Assembly (NCBI RefSeq): GCF_039595935.1
Contig: NZ_JBCNKR010000006.1
Location: 2,700,001-2,764,000 of the forward strand
Source: Flavobacterium sp.
Lineage (GTDB): Bacteria; Bacteroidota; Bacteroidia; Flavobacteriales; Flavobacteriaceae
Reading direction: 5' to 3'
DNA: 64,000 nt
This document shows, in pieces, positions 16,793-25,990 of this stretch. Position 1 is the first letter of the stretch. Each line of letters begins with the position of its first letter. The translations under genes and the position numbers were made by a program. Under the pieces are notes generated by a model. It ran no database searches. It was not told the origin of the DNA and worked only from the letters and a program-made list of their open reading frames with translations.

Positions 16793-18007
16793 ATGGTATT
16801 AATTGTCGACGACATTAAGGCAAACATTATTGCCTTAAAGAAAACATTAGAACTGCACGATATTGAAGTCGATACTGCTGAATCTGGTGAAGAGGCACTT
16901 AAGAAAATCTTAAAGACAACCTATTGCCTTATCATTATGGATGTTCAGATGCCCGGACTCGACGGCTTTGAAGTTGTCAAAATTCTTTCGGGAAACAAAC
17001 GCACAAAAGACATTCCGGTTATTTTTCTTTCGGCTTTAAACATCGAAAAAAAGTATATTTTTAAAGGATATGAAACCGGTGCGGTTGAATACATCACAAA
17101 ACCTGTTGACAGTGATTTGCTAATGCTGAAAGTCAAAACCTTTCTGAAAATCTACGAACAGCAAAATGAACTAAAAATTACCAAAGAACTTCTTTCTAAG
17201 GAAATAAAAATTAGAAAAGAGGCGCAGGATAATCTCGAAATCAAGATTGCTGAAAGAACCAAAGAGCTGGTTTTGAAAAATGAAGAACTTGAGATGAAAA
17301 ACCACGAATTGCAGCAGTTTGCCTGGGTGGTTTCGCACGATTTGAACGAACCTATTCGTAAAATTCAGATTTTCATTAAAATAATCAAAGAACTTTATCT
17401 CAAAGAAGATGAAAAAGGAATTGATTATGTCGACAGAACCATAAAATCTGCCGAAAGAATGCAGACTCTTATTACTGATCTTCTGGCTTATTCCCGCTTA
17501 TCTGCACAGGTTAAACCCGAAGTTACAGACTTGAATATTGTTTTACAGGAAGTACTTTCTGATTTTGATTATTTAATTGACAGAAAAAATGCAACCGTAA
17601 AAACGACAGAACTGCCCACAATAGACAGCATTCCGAGCCAGCTTAGACAGGTATTTCAAAATTTGATAGGAAACGCACTTAAGTTTTCAGGTGGAAATGA
17701 ACCTCCGCTAATTGAAATTACTTCTGAAATAATTGTCGACAAATCGTTTGACAGCCCAACTTCTCCGGAAGGGAAATACTGCAGGATCATTGTAAAAGAC
17801 AACGGAATTGGTTTTGATGAAATTTATCTGGATCGAATTTTTATCATTTTCCAGAGTTTAAATGACAGGCAGACTTACGAAGGAACCGGAATTGGTCTGG
17901 CAATCGCCAAAAAAATAATCGAAAAACACAACGGATTAATCACCGCCAAAAGTGAAGTAGGTAAAGGCGCTAGTTTTATTATTGTTCTTCCCCTAAAATA
18001 CGAATAA
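16793..18007 (+). CDS. REC-histidine kinase (receiver domain first)
   Basis: A 404-residue protein. Residues 1-118 are a receiver domain (VDDIKANI, phospho-acceptor Asp50 in IIMDVQMPG, ITKPVD), followed by a coiled-coil linker. HisKA carries His182 in WVVSHDLNEPIRKIQ, and the HATPase domain has FQNLIGNALKFSG, VKDNGIGFDEIY and GTGIGLAIAKK. The order suggests that phosphorylation of the receiver switches the kinase. The start MVLIVDD is slightly short for a receiver, but upstream in-frame starts are not evident. It leads an operon with the hybrid kinase, REC, CheR and CheB. Confidence 0.92.
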   Translation: MVLIVDDIKANIIALKKTLELHDIEVDTAESGEEALKKILKTTYCLIIMDVQMPGLDGFEVVKILSGNKRTKDIPVIFLSALNIEKKYIFKGYETGAVEYITKPVDSDLLMLKVKTFLKIYEQQNELKITKELLSKEIKIRKEAQDNLEIKIAERTKELVLKNEELEMKNHELQQFAWVVSHDLNEPIRKIQIFIKIIKELYLKEDEKGIDYVDRTIKSAERMQTLITDLLAYSRLSAQVKPEVTDLNIVLQEVLSDFDYLIDRKNATVKTTELPTIDSIPSQLRQVFQNLIGNALKFSGGNEPPLIEITSEIIVDKSFDSPTSPEGKYCRIIVKDNGIGFDEIYLDRIFIIFQSLNDRQTYEGTGIGLAIAKKIIEKHNGLITAKSEVGKGASFIIVLPLKYE

Positions 18008-18022
18008 ATATAATTGAAAAAT

Positions 18023-21000
18023 ATGAATGGTAACTTTAAAAGGAATCTGCTAATAAGTTCATTAGTTTCACTATTTGTGTTAACTATTAGTTCTGTAGCT
18101 TCGTTTATCAGTATTAAAAGTTTATTAAACAGTAATTTTTGGGTCAATCATACTCAGGATGTAATTTACAACCTGAACGAAGGATCGGCTATTATTACCG
18201 AAGCACAAACCAGTATGCGGGGTTATCTTTTAACCGGAGATGAACAATTTGCAGACCGATTTAATGAGTCTGAAGCAAGATCAAATACCTATTTTGAAAA
18301 GCTTGAAGAGCTTACAATTGATAACCCGCCGCAGCAAAAGCTTTTAGCCGAGTTAGCGACCAAGCGTTCCGCTTTCTTTAAATACCTTAATAATCAAATC
18401 GTAAAAAAGCGTTTAAACAAGGAAACTTTAATCTTCGACCTAAATGAAGGAAGATTAATGATGAACGACATGCGTGCACTTATTAAAAGGATAGAAAATA
18501 CAGAACAAAAACTTTTGCAGGAACGCAACGAAAATTCTGAACGCTACGGAACGTATAGTTTGATTTTAATTATTGTCGCTTTTATTATTGCTTTTATTAT
18601 TTCGATAGTTTTCCTAATCCGTATTTTAAAAGATTATAACGAGCGTTCTGCACTGCAGAGAGAGCTGGAGAAAAAAGATATAGAAACTGCACAGAGAATC
18701 GAAGCTATCAGTACGATTGCAAATAATATTTCAAAAGGAAACTATGACATTCGTGTAGATGATACAAAAGCTGATGCACTTGGAAGCGTAGGAGAATCGT
18801 TAAATATAATGGGAGTTTCCCTCAAAAATTCTTTTGAGCTGCTTTCGCAGAAAGAATGGCTTCAAACCGGAATTGCTGAGTTAAATAATGTAATGCTTGG
18901 CGATAAAGCTTTGCAGAAATTATCAAAAGATGTTATCGAATTCTTGTGCCAATATACAAACAGCAGCGCCGGAGTTTTTTATATTGTTGAAGGAAATGAA
19001 CTGATTTCTTCGGGAGGATATAGTTACATACCGAATAAAAACCGTGAAAGAATCCAGAAAGGCGAAGGTTTAATCGGTCAGGCAATTTCTTCAGGGAAAT
19101 TACTCGAACTTAAAACGTTATCACCAGACGATATTCAGATTAATTATGCTTTAGGACAGGTAAAACCTACTCATATCGTAGCTTTTCCATTAATTGATAA
19201 CCGAATTGAAGGGGCAATTGAATTGGCAAGTATTTATGGTTTTTCTGAGCTGCATCTTGAATTTCTAAAAACAGTTGGAAACAATATCGGAATTGCGGTT
19301 AAATCTACTCAAAACCGTAAACGAGTAATGGAACTGCTGGAAGAAACCCAATCACAGTCTGAAGAACTTCAGCAGCAGCACAGCGAACTGGAAGCGATTA
19401 ATGCCGAATTAGAAGCGCAGACTGAAAAATTGCAGGCTTCTGAAGAAGAATTGAGAGTGCAGCAGGAAGAATTGGAACAAACCAACGAAGAACTTTCTGA
19501 AAGAAGTGTTTTACTAGAAGAAAAAAACAACGAAATCCAGAAAAAATCAGAAGCCCTGGAACTAACAACACGTTATAAATCAGAGTTTTTGGCCAATATG
19601 TCGCACGAATTAAGAACGCCACTTAACTCAATCTTGCTTTTAAGCCGATTATTATCTGAAAATAATAACCAAAGCATGAACAGTGAAGAGGTTGAATTTG
19701 CCAAAGTAATTCAGAGTTCTGGAAACAGTTTGCTAGGTTTAATTGATGAAATTCTGGATTTATCTAAAATAGAAGCCGGAAAAATGGAACTGGAGTTTAT
19801 CGAAGTTTCTACCAAAGAAATTACAGATACGCTCTGGAATTTATTTAATTTCTTAGCCAAAGAAAAAGGAATTCAATTTGAAATTATTTCTAAAGATGCG
19901 CCGCTTGTTATTAAAACAGACAAAATGCGTTTAGAACAAATTTTGAAAAACCTTATCTCGAATGCGATTAAATTTACAGAAAAAGGAAAAGTAAGTTTAG
20001 AAATAAAAATAGATACAGACAACGATAAGATTATTTGTTTTATTGTAAAAGATACCGGAATCGGAATTCCGTTAGAAAAACAGCCTTTAGTTTTCGAAGC
20101 TTTCCAGCAGGCCGATGGTTCTACAAAACGCAAATACGGAGGAACCGGTTTAGGATTATCCATCAGCAGGGAATTAGCAAAACTCTTAAAAGGAGAAATT
20201 ATACTGCATAGTAAAGTAAATGAGGGAAGTACATTTACATTATGTCTTCCAATATTTGGTTCGGCACTGAATAAAGTAAATGTAGATAAAATTCCACCCA
20301 CAGATTTTGTAGAAATTGATTCAGAAACTGAGCCGGTTGTGCCAAAAAAATACATAAGCCCAGTAATTCCTGATGAAATTGAAGATGACAGGGATGTTGT
20401 AAAAGAAGGCGATAAAGTAATTTTAATTATCGAAGACGATATTAATTTTGCCAAATCTTTATTGTCATTTACACATCAAAAAGGATACAAAGGAATCGTT
20501 GCCGTGCGTGGAGATTATGCATTAAACTATACTTTACTGTATAAACCCGTAGGTGTTTTACTGGATATCGAACTTCCGGTTATGAGCGGTTGGGAAGTTC
20601 TGGAAGAATTGAAAAACCATGCCGAAACAAAACATATTCCGGTACATATAATGTCATCTCATAAACTAAAACAAGAAAGTTTATTAAAAGGTGCCGTTGA
20701 TTTCTTAGACAAGCCAGTAGCATTCGATAAAATTCCGGATGTGTTTTTACGAATTGAACACATCATTAATAAAGAAGCACAAAAAGTTTTAATTATCGAA
20801 GACAACCCAAAACATGCCAAAGCCTTGGCTTATTTCTTAGAAACGTATAATATTAATTCGGAAATAAAAAGCGAAGTTTCTGAAGGAATTCAGGCTTTAA
20901 ACAAATCAGAAGTAGACTGCGTAATTCTCGATATGGGAATTCCGGACAAACAAGCGTATCAAATTCTTGACGGAGTAAAGAAAAATCCGGGCTTAGAAAA

Positions 21001-21592
21001 ACTTCCGGTAATTGTGTTTACAGGAAAAAGTCTTTCATTAAAAGAAGAAGTAAAAATCAAGAAATATGCTGATTCGATTATTGTAAAAACAGCACATTCG
21101 TACCAAAGAATGTTAGATGAGGTTTCGCTTTTCCTGCATTTGGTTGAAGATAAAAAAGAAGGAAAAGAAAAAAAAGACGGACATAAAAAGCTAAATTTAC
21201 TAAACAATATTCTGTACGATAAAAAAGTACTTATTGTAGACGACGATGTTCGTAATATTTATTCGCTTACAAAGGCTTTAGAAGCTTTTAAAATGACTAT
21301 TATTACCGCTTTTGACGGAAACGAAGCGATAAAAGTTTTAAGCGAAAACCCGGATACAGATATTGTTTTACTGGATATGATGATGCCAAACATGGATGGT
21401 TATGAAACTGCCGAAAAAATTCGCGCTAATCCTAAGTTTTTAAACTTACCGTTAATTGCCGTTACAGCAAAAGCAATGACAGGAGACAGGGAAAAATGTA
21501 TCAAAGCCGGAGCATCAGATTATATTACAAAACCAGTAGACGTAGACCAGCTACTTTCGTTATTGAGAGTATGGTTATACGATAAAGTTTAA
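18023..21592 (+). CDS. CHASE3-HAMP-GAF hybrid histidine kinase with three REC domains
   Basis: The frame begins at a TTG (18014), but the ATG at 18023 gives a normal start and 1189 residues. Order: membrane helix (about 10-30), CHASE3 periplasmic domain (30-170, with TEAQTSMRGYLLTGDEQF), second helix (176-200), HAMP (205-265), GAF (275-415) and a long Glu/Gln-rich coiled coil (420-512). HisKA follows with His528 in NMSHELRTPLNS, then HATPase and three receiver domains with Asp848, Asp970 and Asp1118. The middle receiver has diverged most (LDMGIPDKQAY). Multiple receivers suggest a branched or buffered phosphorelay. The coiled coil is a possible target for CheR and CheB. Confidence 0.92.
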   Translation: MNGNFKRNLLISSLVSLFVLTISSVASFISIKSLLNSNFWVNHTQDVIYNLNEGSAIITEAQTSMRGYLLTGDEQFADRFNESEARSNTYFEKLEELTIDNPPQQKLLAELATKRSAFFKYLNNQIVKKRLNKETLIFDLNEGRLMMNDMRALIKRIENTEQKLLQERNENSERYGTYSLILIIVAFIIAFIISIVFLIRILKDYNERSALQRELEKKDIETAQRIEAISTIANNISKGNYDIRVDDTKADALGSVGESLNIMGVSLKNSFELLSQKEWLQTGIAELNNVMLGDKALQKLSKDVIEFLCQYTNSSAGVFYIVEGNELISSGGYSYIPNKNRERIQKGEGLIGQAISSGKLLELKTLSPDDIQINYALGQVKPTHIVAFPLIDNRIEGAIELASIYGFSELHLEFLKTVGNNIGIAVKSTQNRKRVMELLEETQSQSEELQQQHSELEAINAELEAQTEKLQASEEELRVQQEELEQTNEELSERSVLLEEKNNEIQKKSEALELTTRYKSEFLANMSHELRTPLNSILLLSRLLSENNNQSMNSEEVEFAKVIQSSGNSLLGLIDEILDLSKIEAGKMELEFIEVSTKEITDTLWNLFNFLAKEKGIQFEIISKDAPLVIKTDKMRLEQILKNLISNAIKFTEKGKVSLEIKIDTDNDKIICFIVKDTGIGIPLEKQPLVFEAFQQADGSTKRKYGGTGLGLSISRELAKLLKGEIILHSKVNEGSTFTLCLPIFGSALNKVNVDKIPPTDFVEIDSETEPVVPKKYISPVIPDEIEDDRDVVKEGDKVILIIEDDINFAKSLLSFTHQKGYKGIVAVRGDYALNYTLLYKPVGVLLDIELPVMSGWEVLEELKNHAETKHIPVHIMSSHKLKQESLLKGAVDFLDKPVAFDKIPDVFLRIEHIINKEAQKVLIIEDNPKHAKALAYFLETYNINSEIKSEVSEGIQALNKSEVDCVILDMGIPDKQAYQILDGVKKNPGLEKLPVIVFTGKSLSLKEEVKIKKYADSIIVKTAHSYQRMLDEVSLFLHLVEDKKEGKEKKDGHKKLNLLNNILYDKKVLIVDDDVRNIYSLTKALEAFKMTIITAFDGNEAIKVLSENPDTDIVLLDMMMPNMDGYETAEKIRANPKFLNLPLIAVTAKAMTGDREKCIKAGASDYITKPVDVDQLLSLLRVWLYDKV

Positions 21593-21610
21593 AAAATAAC
21601 ATTTCAACAA

Positions 21611-21625
21611 AGACCTGACAGGTCT
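21611..21625. other. Small hairpin between hybrid kinase and REC genes
   Basis: agacct-gac-aggtct forms a 6-bp stem with a 3-base loop in the 50-base intercistronic gap. It resembles the core of the cccgacaggttt hairpins at 46899 and 51303. It lacks a T tract and may protect mRNA ends rather than terminate. Confidence 0.35.
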
Positions 21626-21642
21626 GATAATAGTATTACTAA

Positions 21643-22008
21643 ATGAGTAAAAAGCGAGTTTTAATTGTAGACGACGATTCGAGAAATATATTCGCCTTAG
21701 AACACACTCTTCGTGTCAAGTCATACGATTGTTTGTCTTGTACAAGTGCTGAAGATGCACTGAAATTATTAAAATCAGATGAGCAGATTGACGCTGTTTT
21801 ATTGGATATGATGATGCCGGAAATGGATGGTTATGAAGCGATTCCGTTAATAAAAGCGATTCCGTCGCACGCATCCACATTTGTTATTGCTCTCACAGCT
21901 CAGGCCATGACAGGTGATAAAGAAAAATGTCTGGAAGCCGGAGCTGATGATTATATTTCAAAACCTGTTGATGTTGATAAATTACTGCATGTTTTAAGCC
22001 AAATATAA
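21643..22008 (+). CDS. Single-domain response regulator (REC)
   Basis: A 121-residue lone receiver. It has VDDDSRNIFALEHTL, phospho-acceptor Asp55 in LLDMMMPEMDGYE, LTAQAM and the Lys of ISKPVD. It is very like the third receiver of the hybrid kinase just upstream (both have LLDMMMP.MDGYE and KPVDVD.LL), which suggests duplication of that domain. It probably shuttles phosphate within the operon's relay. Confidence 0.92.
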   Translation: MSKKRVLIVDDDSRNIFALEHTLRVKSYDCLSCTSAEDALKLLKSDEQIDAVLLDMMMPEMDGYEAIPLIKAIPSHASTFVIALTAQAMTGDKEKCLEAGADDYISKPVDVDKLLHVLSQI

Positions 22009-22016
22009 ATGAAATT

Positions 22017-22826
22017 ATGATTGAGGATATTGAGCTGGAAACACTTATTAATGAGGTCTACGAATATTATGGTTTTGATTTTGGAAGTTATTCAAGAGCT
22101 TCCTTAAAAAGACGCGTTTACAGAGTATATCAACTCGACGGTTTTAAACATTTTCATGATTTTCTTTCCAGAGTTCGTACAGACCCGGAATATTATAAAA
22201 GAATGGTTGACGAAATCACGGTAAATGTAACCGAGATGTTTCGCGACCCGGCTTTTTATACTGTGCTCAGAAACGAAATCTTACCTCAGTTAGGTACAAA
22301 ACCTTTTATCAGATTATGGCATGCCGGCTGCTCTACCGGAGAAGAGGTATATTCGATGGCGATAATGCTGAAAGAAGCCGGATTGCTTCATAAATCTCTC
22401 ATTTATGCAACAGACATTAATGCAACGGTTTTAGAAACGGCCAAAAAAGGTATTTTTCCGCTTCGAATGATGAAAGAGTATTCACAAAATTATCGTGATG
22501 CAGGCGGACAGGAAGACTTTTCGAGTTATTACACCGCCAATTACGGAATAGCCAAATTCAACGAAGAGCTTTCTCAAAAAATGGTGTATTCGCAGCACAA
22601 TTTAGTTTCAGATACATCGTTCAATGAATTTGACATGATTTTGTGCCGCAATGTTTTAATATATTTTGATAACGAACTTCAAAAAAGAGTCATTAATCTA
22701 TTTGATGAAAGTTTAGCTGTTTTAGGGTTTCTGGCCTTAGGCACAAAAGAAACTATAAAATATTCTATTTCTCCGGGCAAATACAAACAGTATGAAAAAG
22801 AGAAAATATGGAGGAAAATAAAATAA
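22017..22826 (+). CDS. CheR-type protein-glutamate O-methyltransferase
   Basis: A 269-residue methyltransferase. The N-terminal CheR helices (residues 5-60, YGFDFGSYSRASLKRRVYRV) precede a SAM-binding fold with LWHAGCSTGEEVYSMAI, the acidic TDIN and CRNVLIYFDNELQKRV. CheR enzymes methylate glutamates in chemoreceptor coiled coils. No chemoreceptor, CheA or CheW is visible in this window. The neighbouring hybrid kinase is the only visible candidate with a suitable coiled coil. Its end overlaps the CheB gene by 19 bases. Confidence 0.92.
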   Translation: MIEDIELETLINEVYEYYGFDFGSYSRASLKRRVYRVYQLDGFKHFHDFLSRVRTDPEYYKRMVDEITVNVTEMFRDPAFYTVLRNEILPQLGTKPFIRLWHAGCSTGEEVYSMAIMLKEAGLLHKSLIYATDINATVLETAKKGIFPLRMMKEYSQNYRDAGGQEDFSSYYTANYGIAKFNEELSQKMVYSQHNLVSDTSFNEFDMILCRNVLIYFDNELQKRVINLFDESLAVLGFLALGTKETIKYSISPGKYKQYEKEKIWRKIK

Positions 22827-23395
22827 TAGTATCAGACTGCAAATTAGTAATAATAGGAGGTTCTGCGGGGAGTTTAAATGCCTTAATGCAGATATTACCG
22901 GGATTACAAAAACTAAATAATTTTGCAATCGTAATCGTTCTGCATCGAAAAAGCACCGACGACCAGACATTAGAAGAACTTTTAACTCTAAAATCCAGTG
23001 TTGCGGTAAAAGCAATCGAAGATAAAACCGCCCTAAAGTCTGGTTTTGTGTATGTTGCGCCTTCAAATTATCATTTATTATTTGAAAATGACGATACATT
23101 TGCACTTGATACTTCAGAAAAAATCAATTACAGTCGTCCAAGTATAGACGTTTCATTTGAATCGGCTGCAGAAGTTTATGGAAATTCATTAATAGGAATT
23201 CTTTTTTCCGGCTCAAATACGGATGGAACTGAAGGTTTAAAGGCGATTCACGCTGCCGGCGGAACAATTGTAGTTCAAAATCCGCTTTCGGCAGATATGC
23301 CTTTTATGCCCAATAATGCCATTTTGTTTACAAAACCCGATTATATTTTAAATAATAAAGAGATACTTGAATTTCTAAATTCAATCAATACCTGA
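22808..23395 (+). CDS. CheB-type methylesterase, no receiver domain
   Basis: A 195-residue protein that is only the catalytic domain. The predicted triad is Ser19 (IIGGSAGSL), His46 (IVLHRKS) and Asp139 (FSGSNTDGTEGL). A normal CheB carries an N-terminal receiver; here it is missing, so activity must be set another way, perhaps by the lone REC protein encoded two genes upstream. The start overlaps the CheR end by 19 bases, and the gene ends one base before the convergent barrel gene's stop. Confidence 0.92.
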   Translation: MEENKIIVSDCKLVIIGGSAGSLNALMQILPGLQKLNNFAIVIVLHRKSTDDQTLEELLTLKSSVAVKAIEDKTALKSGFVYVAPSNYHLLFENDDTFALDTSEKINYSRPSIDVSFESAAEVYGNSLIGILFSGSNTDGTEGLKAIHAAGGTIVVQNPLSADMPFMPNNAILFTKPDYILNNKEILEFLNSINT

Positions 23396-23396
23396 T

Positions 23397-24170
23397 TTAT
23401 TTGTTTGGTTTTGGAGCTTCGTCTTCCGGAAGAATAATTTTATTTAATTCAGCCTCTTTTTCAGCTCTTTTTTGCGCCGCTTTTCCTTTTCCAATAGGTA
23501 TTCCGGCAGTTAAATACAAAGACCGGTTATAAACATTTGGCCCGTCGCCTTTCATTACAGGTACCAATCCGTAGTAATATTGAATCGTAATATTCAAACC
23601 GTTACCCACATTCATGTGATAACCTGTTCCAAAAGCAATTCCGGCATCAATAACCCGAATTTGATCTCTGATTTTGTTTTTGTAAACAACATCATTTTTA
23701 TTGATTTCATTTTTAAATTCATCAAAAGCAGAAGCCAAAAGTCCAAACTGCGGTCCGGTTTTAAGATAAATTCTATTTTTAAACTGATACTTAATTAAAA
23801 TAGGAACATTAAAATACCGAATCTCACGATTCACAGTTCCGCCTGCAAACGTATTGTCCAGATTTTCATCTTCTAAAGAATAAACCGGAATATGGCGCGC
23901 ACCCATTGGCGATTTTACAATAACTCCGGTATTAATCATCCAGGCAGGATTTTGTTTGGATCTAATGTCAAAATAAAAACCAAGATTAAAACCGGGATTC
24001 ATTCCCGAACTTTCAAGATTAGAAATATCCGAAAGATTAATACCGCCCTCTAAACCAAATTCTAAAAAAGGAGAATTCAGTTTATCACCAAAAATCAAAG
24101 AAATCAGTACTTGAGATTTTGCCTGATTGATACAAAAAAAAGTGACGAGTAATAATAATACTTTTTTCAT
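23397..24170 (-). CDS. Outer-membrane beta-barrel protein (PorT-like fold)
   Basis: A 257-residue protein with a signal peptide (ending NQAKSQ, about residue 19) and alternating aromatic strands typical of small Bacteroidetes barrels (GLEGGINLSDISN, NVPILIKYQFKNRIYLKTGP, YYYGLVPV). A charged tail (KAAQKRAEKEAELNKI) follows the last strand. It is 9 bases downstream of another barrel gene on the same strand, so they form a two-gene unit. Function unknown. Confidence 0.8.
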   Translation of the reverse strand: MKKVLLLLVTFFCINQAKSQVLISLIFGDKLNSPFLEFGLEGGINLSDISNLESSGMNPGFNLGFYFDIRSKQNPAWMINTGVIVKSPMGARHIPVYSLEDENLDNTFAGGTVNREIRYFNVPILIKYQFKNRIYLKTGPQFGLLASAFDEFKNEINKNDVVYKNKIRDQIRVIDAGIAFGTGYHMNVGNGLNITIQYYYGLVPVMKGDGPNVYNRSLYLTAGIPIGKGKAAQKRAEKEAELNKIILPEDEAPKPNK

Positions 24171-24179
24171 AATCAGGAT

Positions 24180-25301
24180 TTATAATCCAAATCGATATTG
24201 AAGACCGCCTAAAACCTGTGTACGGCTTCCTAAAAAGCCAGCTTCAACTCTCAGCATAATATGTTTATTATATTGATATTGAGATCCAATGATGAAATTC
24301 CACATATCTTTTGGAGCTTTCTGAAGTGAATATTGTACGGTTGATTGATCTGCAGTACTCAAAGCACCATCTAAATGAGTTAAAAAAGTTCCGGCTCTTT
24401 CTAAAGCACGGTTAGCAGTATCATGTTTCGCAATATTTATCGGATTAGCCTGCTGTGCCGGAGTTAATCCGTTCCACCAGGTATCAACTTTTTGCTGATT
24501 TTCAGATACTTTTGCCAATCCGTCATCTACTTTACCTTGCGCTGTACTTAAATCAAAAATATCCGAAAGTGCAATATTTCCATTGGTATCACCAGAAATA
24601 TGAACTCTGAAACCGCCCACCCAAACGGCAATATTTTGGTCTGGTTTGTTAAATTTAAAAGTCTTACCTAATCTTGGACCAAAAATATAAGAGAAAGCAG
24701 GTTTATCTAAAGAGCTAATATCGGTCCAGGCCATATTCATATCTAGTGCAAACCAGCCGCCGCCAATACCAATAGTAGGCGTCATTCCAAAACCAAAAGT
24801 GGTGGCGTTAAAATTGGCTTTCGTACTAAATGAAGCAACCTGCGACCAGTTATTATCAGCATCGGGAACCCAGATTCCGGCATTAATTTTTGTAGCTGAA
24901 TTAGCTTTTCCAAAAATTCCGTAAATATTTAAAAATGGCAAAAGCCAAATATCGGGTCTAATGGTTAAGGCTCCGGCTTCAACAGAAGATTTATCAAAAC
25001 GAACAATTTCATCCAAATTAAACTGTGGACCATTGTTAAAACCTACTTCTAAATCATTAATAACAATTTCTGAATCCTGCCAAAAATAATTGATCGATAA
25101 TCCGGCAGAATAAGGAAGATTATATCCTTTTTGGGCTACTTTTTCGCCCCAAATTGGCAGAGCGTATGGGTATTCTTCTGTTTTAAGACTGTCTTTTAAT
25201 TCCTGATTTTTTTGTCCTACGATTTTATCCGTATAAACCTGAGCAAAAAAAGGAACACTAAATAATAAAAAAAGGGCTGATATTAGTTTTTTACATTTCA
25301 T
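24180..25301 (-). CDS. Exported beta-barrel protein, unknown
   Basis: A 373-residue protein with a signal peptide (about 1-20, ending FFAQ). Glycine- and aromatic-rich strands (NATTFGFGMTPTIGIGGGWF, YIFGPRLGKTFKF) and a final RFGL point to an outer-membrane barrel. A helical, Gln/Ala-rich insert at about residues 250-320 (TAQGKVDDGLAKVSENQQKV and after) is unusual and could be a plug or periplasmic arm. It is the first gene of the two-gene unit with 23397-24170. Confidence 0.65.
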   Translation of the reverse strand: MKCKKLISALFLLFSVPFFAQVYTDKIVGQKNQELKDSLKTEEYPYALPIWGEKVAQKGYNLPYSAGLSINYFWQDSEIVINDLEVGFNNGPQFNLDEIVRFDKSSVEAGALTIRPDIWLLPFLNIYGIFGKANSATKINAGIWVPDADNNWSQVASFSTKANFNATTFGFGMTPTIGIGGGWFALDMNMAWTDISSLDKPAFSYIFGPRLGKTFKFNKPDQNIAVWVGGFRVHISGDTNGNIALSDIFDLSTAQGKVDDGLAKVSENQQKVDTWWNGLTPAQQANPINIAKHDTANRALERAGTFLTHLDGALSTADQSTVQYSLQKAPKDMWNFIIGSQYQYNKHIMLRVEAGFLGSRTQVLGGLQYRFGL

Positions 25302-25557
25302 TGATTAGAGTATTAATTGATTAAAATAAAACTGCTTAAATAAATATGTACTAATGTATTCTGAAGGAATTTCGGCTTGATTTTTATTTATCGGTGTATA
25401 GAAATAAATAATTTAAGAGGGTATATTATGCGTTAATTAGTGTTAAAGTTAACTAAAATTTCTTTTCTTTAGAATTATTTTTAAAGAAAAGTGTTTAAAA
25501 TCAGAGCATTGCAATATTTTTTTTAACTGAAAAGAATAAAGTATTATTTTTACAGTC

Positions 25558-25881
25558 ATGAAATGGATCGCTGTATTAATGTCAATCTACCTAATGGCAC
25601 TTTCAAATATGCCCTGTGCAGATATGGAAGTAAACAGTGCTATGCATAAAACGGCTCAGTTTTCATCAGAAGACAGTCATTCGCACGACAAAGACAATGA
25701 TTTATGTTCCCCATTTTGTGCCTGTAATTGCTGCGGTGCACAGGTTTTAAGTTACCAGACTTCTGTAACTTACGAATTTCCTGCTGCTTATACTAAAATT
25801 TCAATTCCTTTACCAAGTTATAATTCCGTATTTATTTCGAACTTCTACGGAAAAATTTGGCAGCCCCCTCAAATAGCATAA
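25558..25881 (+). CDS. DUF6660-like small exported Cys/His protein
   Basis: A 107-residue protein with an N-terminal signal or anchor (residues 1-20), a His-rich patch (DSHSHDKDND), a dense Cys cluster (CSPFCACNCCGAQ) and a terminal WQPP motif. This matches small Bacteroidetes proteins of the DUF6660 type found in front of heavy-metal efflux operons. It directly precedes a CzcA/CusA pump here. A role in binding Cu, Zn or Cd in the periplasm is an inference from Cys/His content. Confidence 0.75.
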   Translation: MKWIAVLMSIYLMALSNMPCADMEVNSAMHKTAQFSSEDSHSHDKDNDLCSPFCACNCCGAQVLSYQTSVTYEFPAAYTKISIPLPSYNSVFISNFYGKIWQPPQIA

Positions 25882-25990
25882 TGATAATGCCTGTTCGATA
25901 AAAATCGAAAACAGGCCAGAGAGTTGTGGACTTTCCACACATTTACAGGCAGTTTAATTGTCTAATTTCTCATGTCATTATATATTTCAA

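Noticed and set aside
25958..25990. Earlier start of the RND pump at a TTG
   Set aside because: The extra 11 codons do not resemble the family. The ATG at 25991 starts exactly at the usual MLDKIIQFSIRNK.
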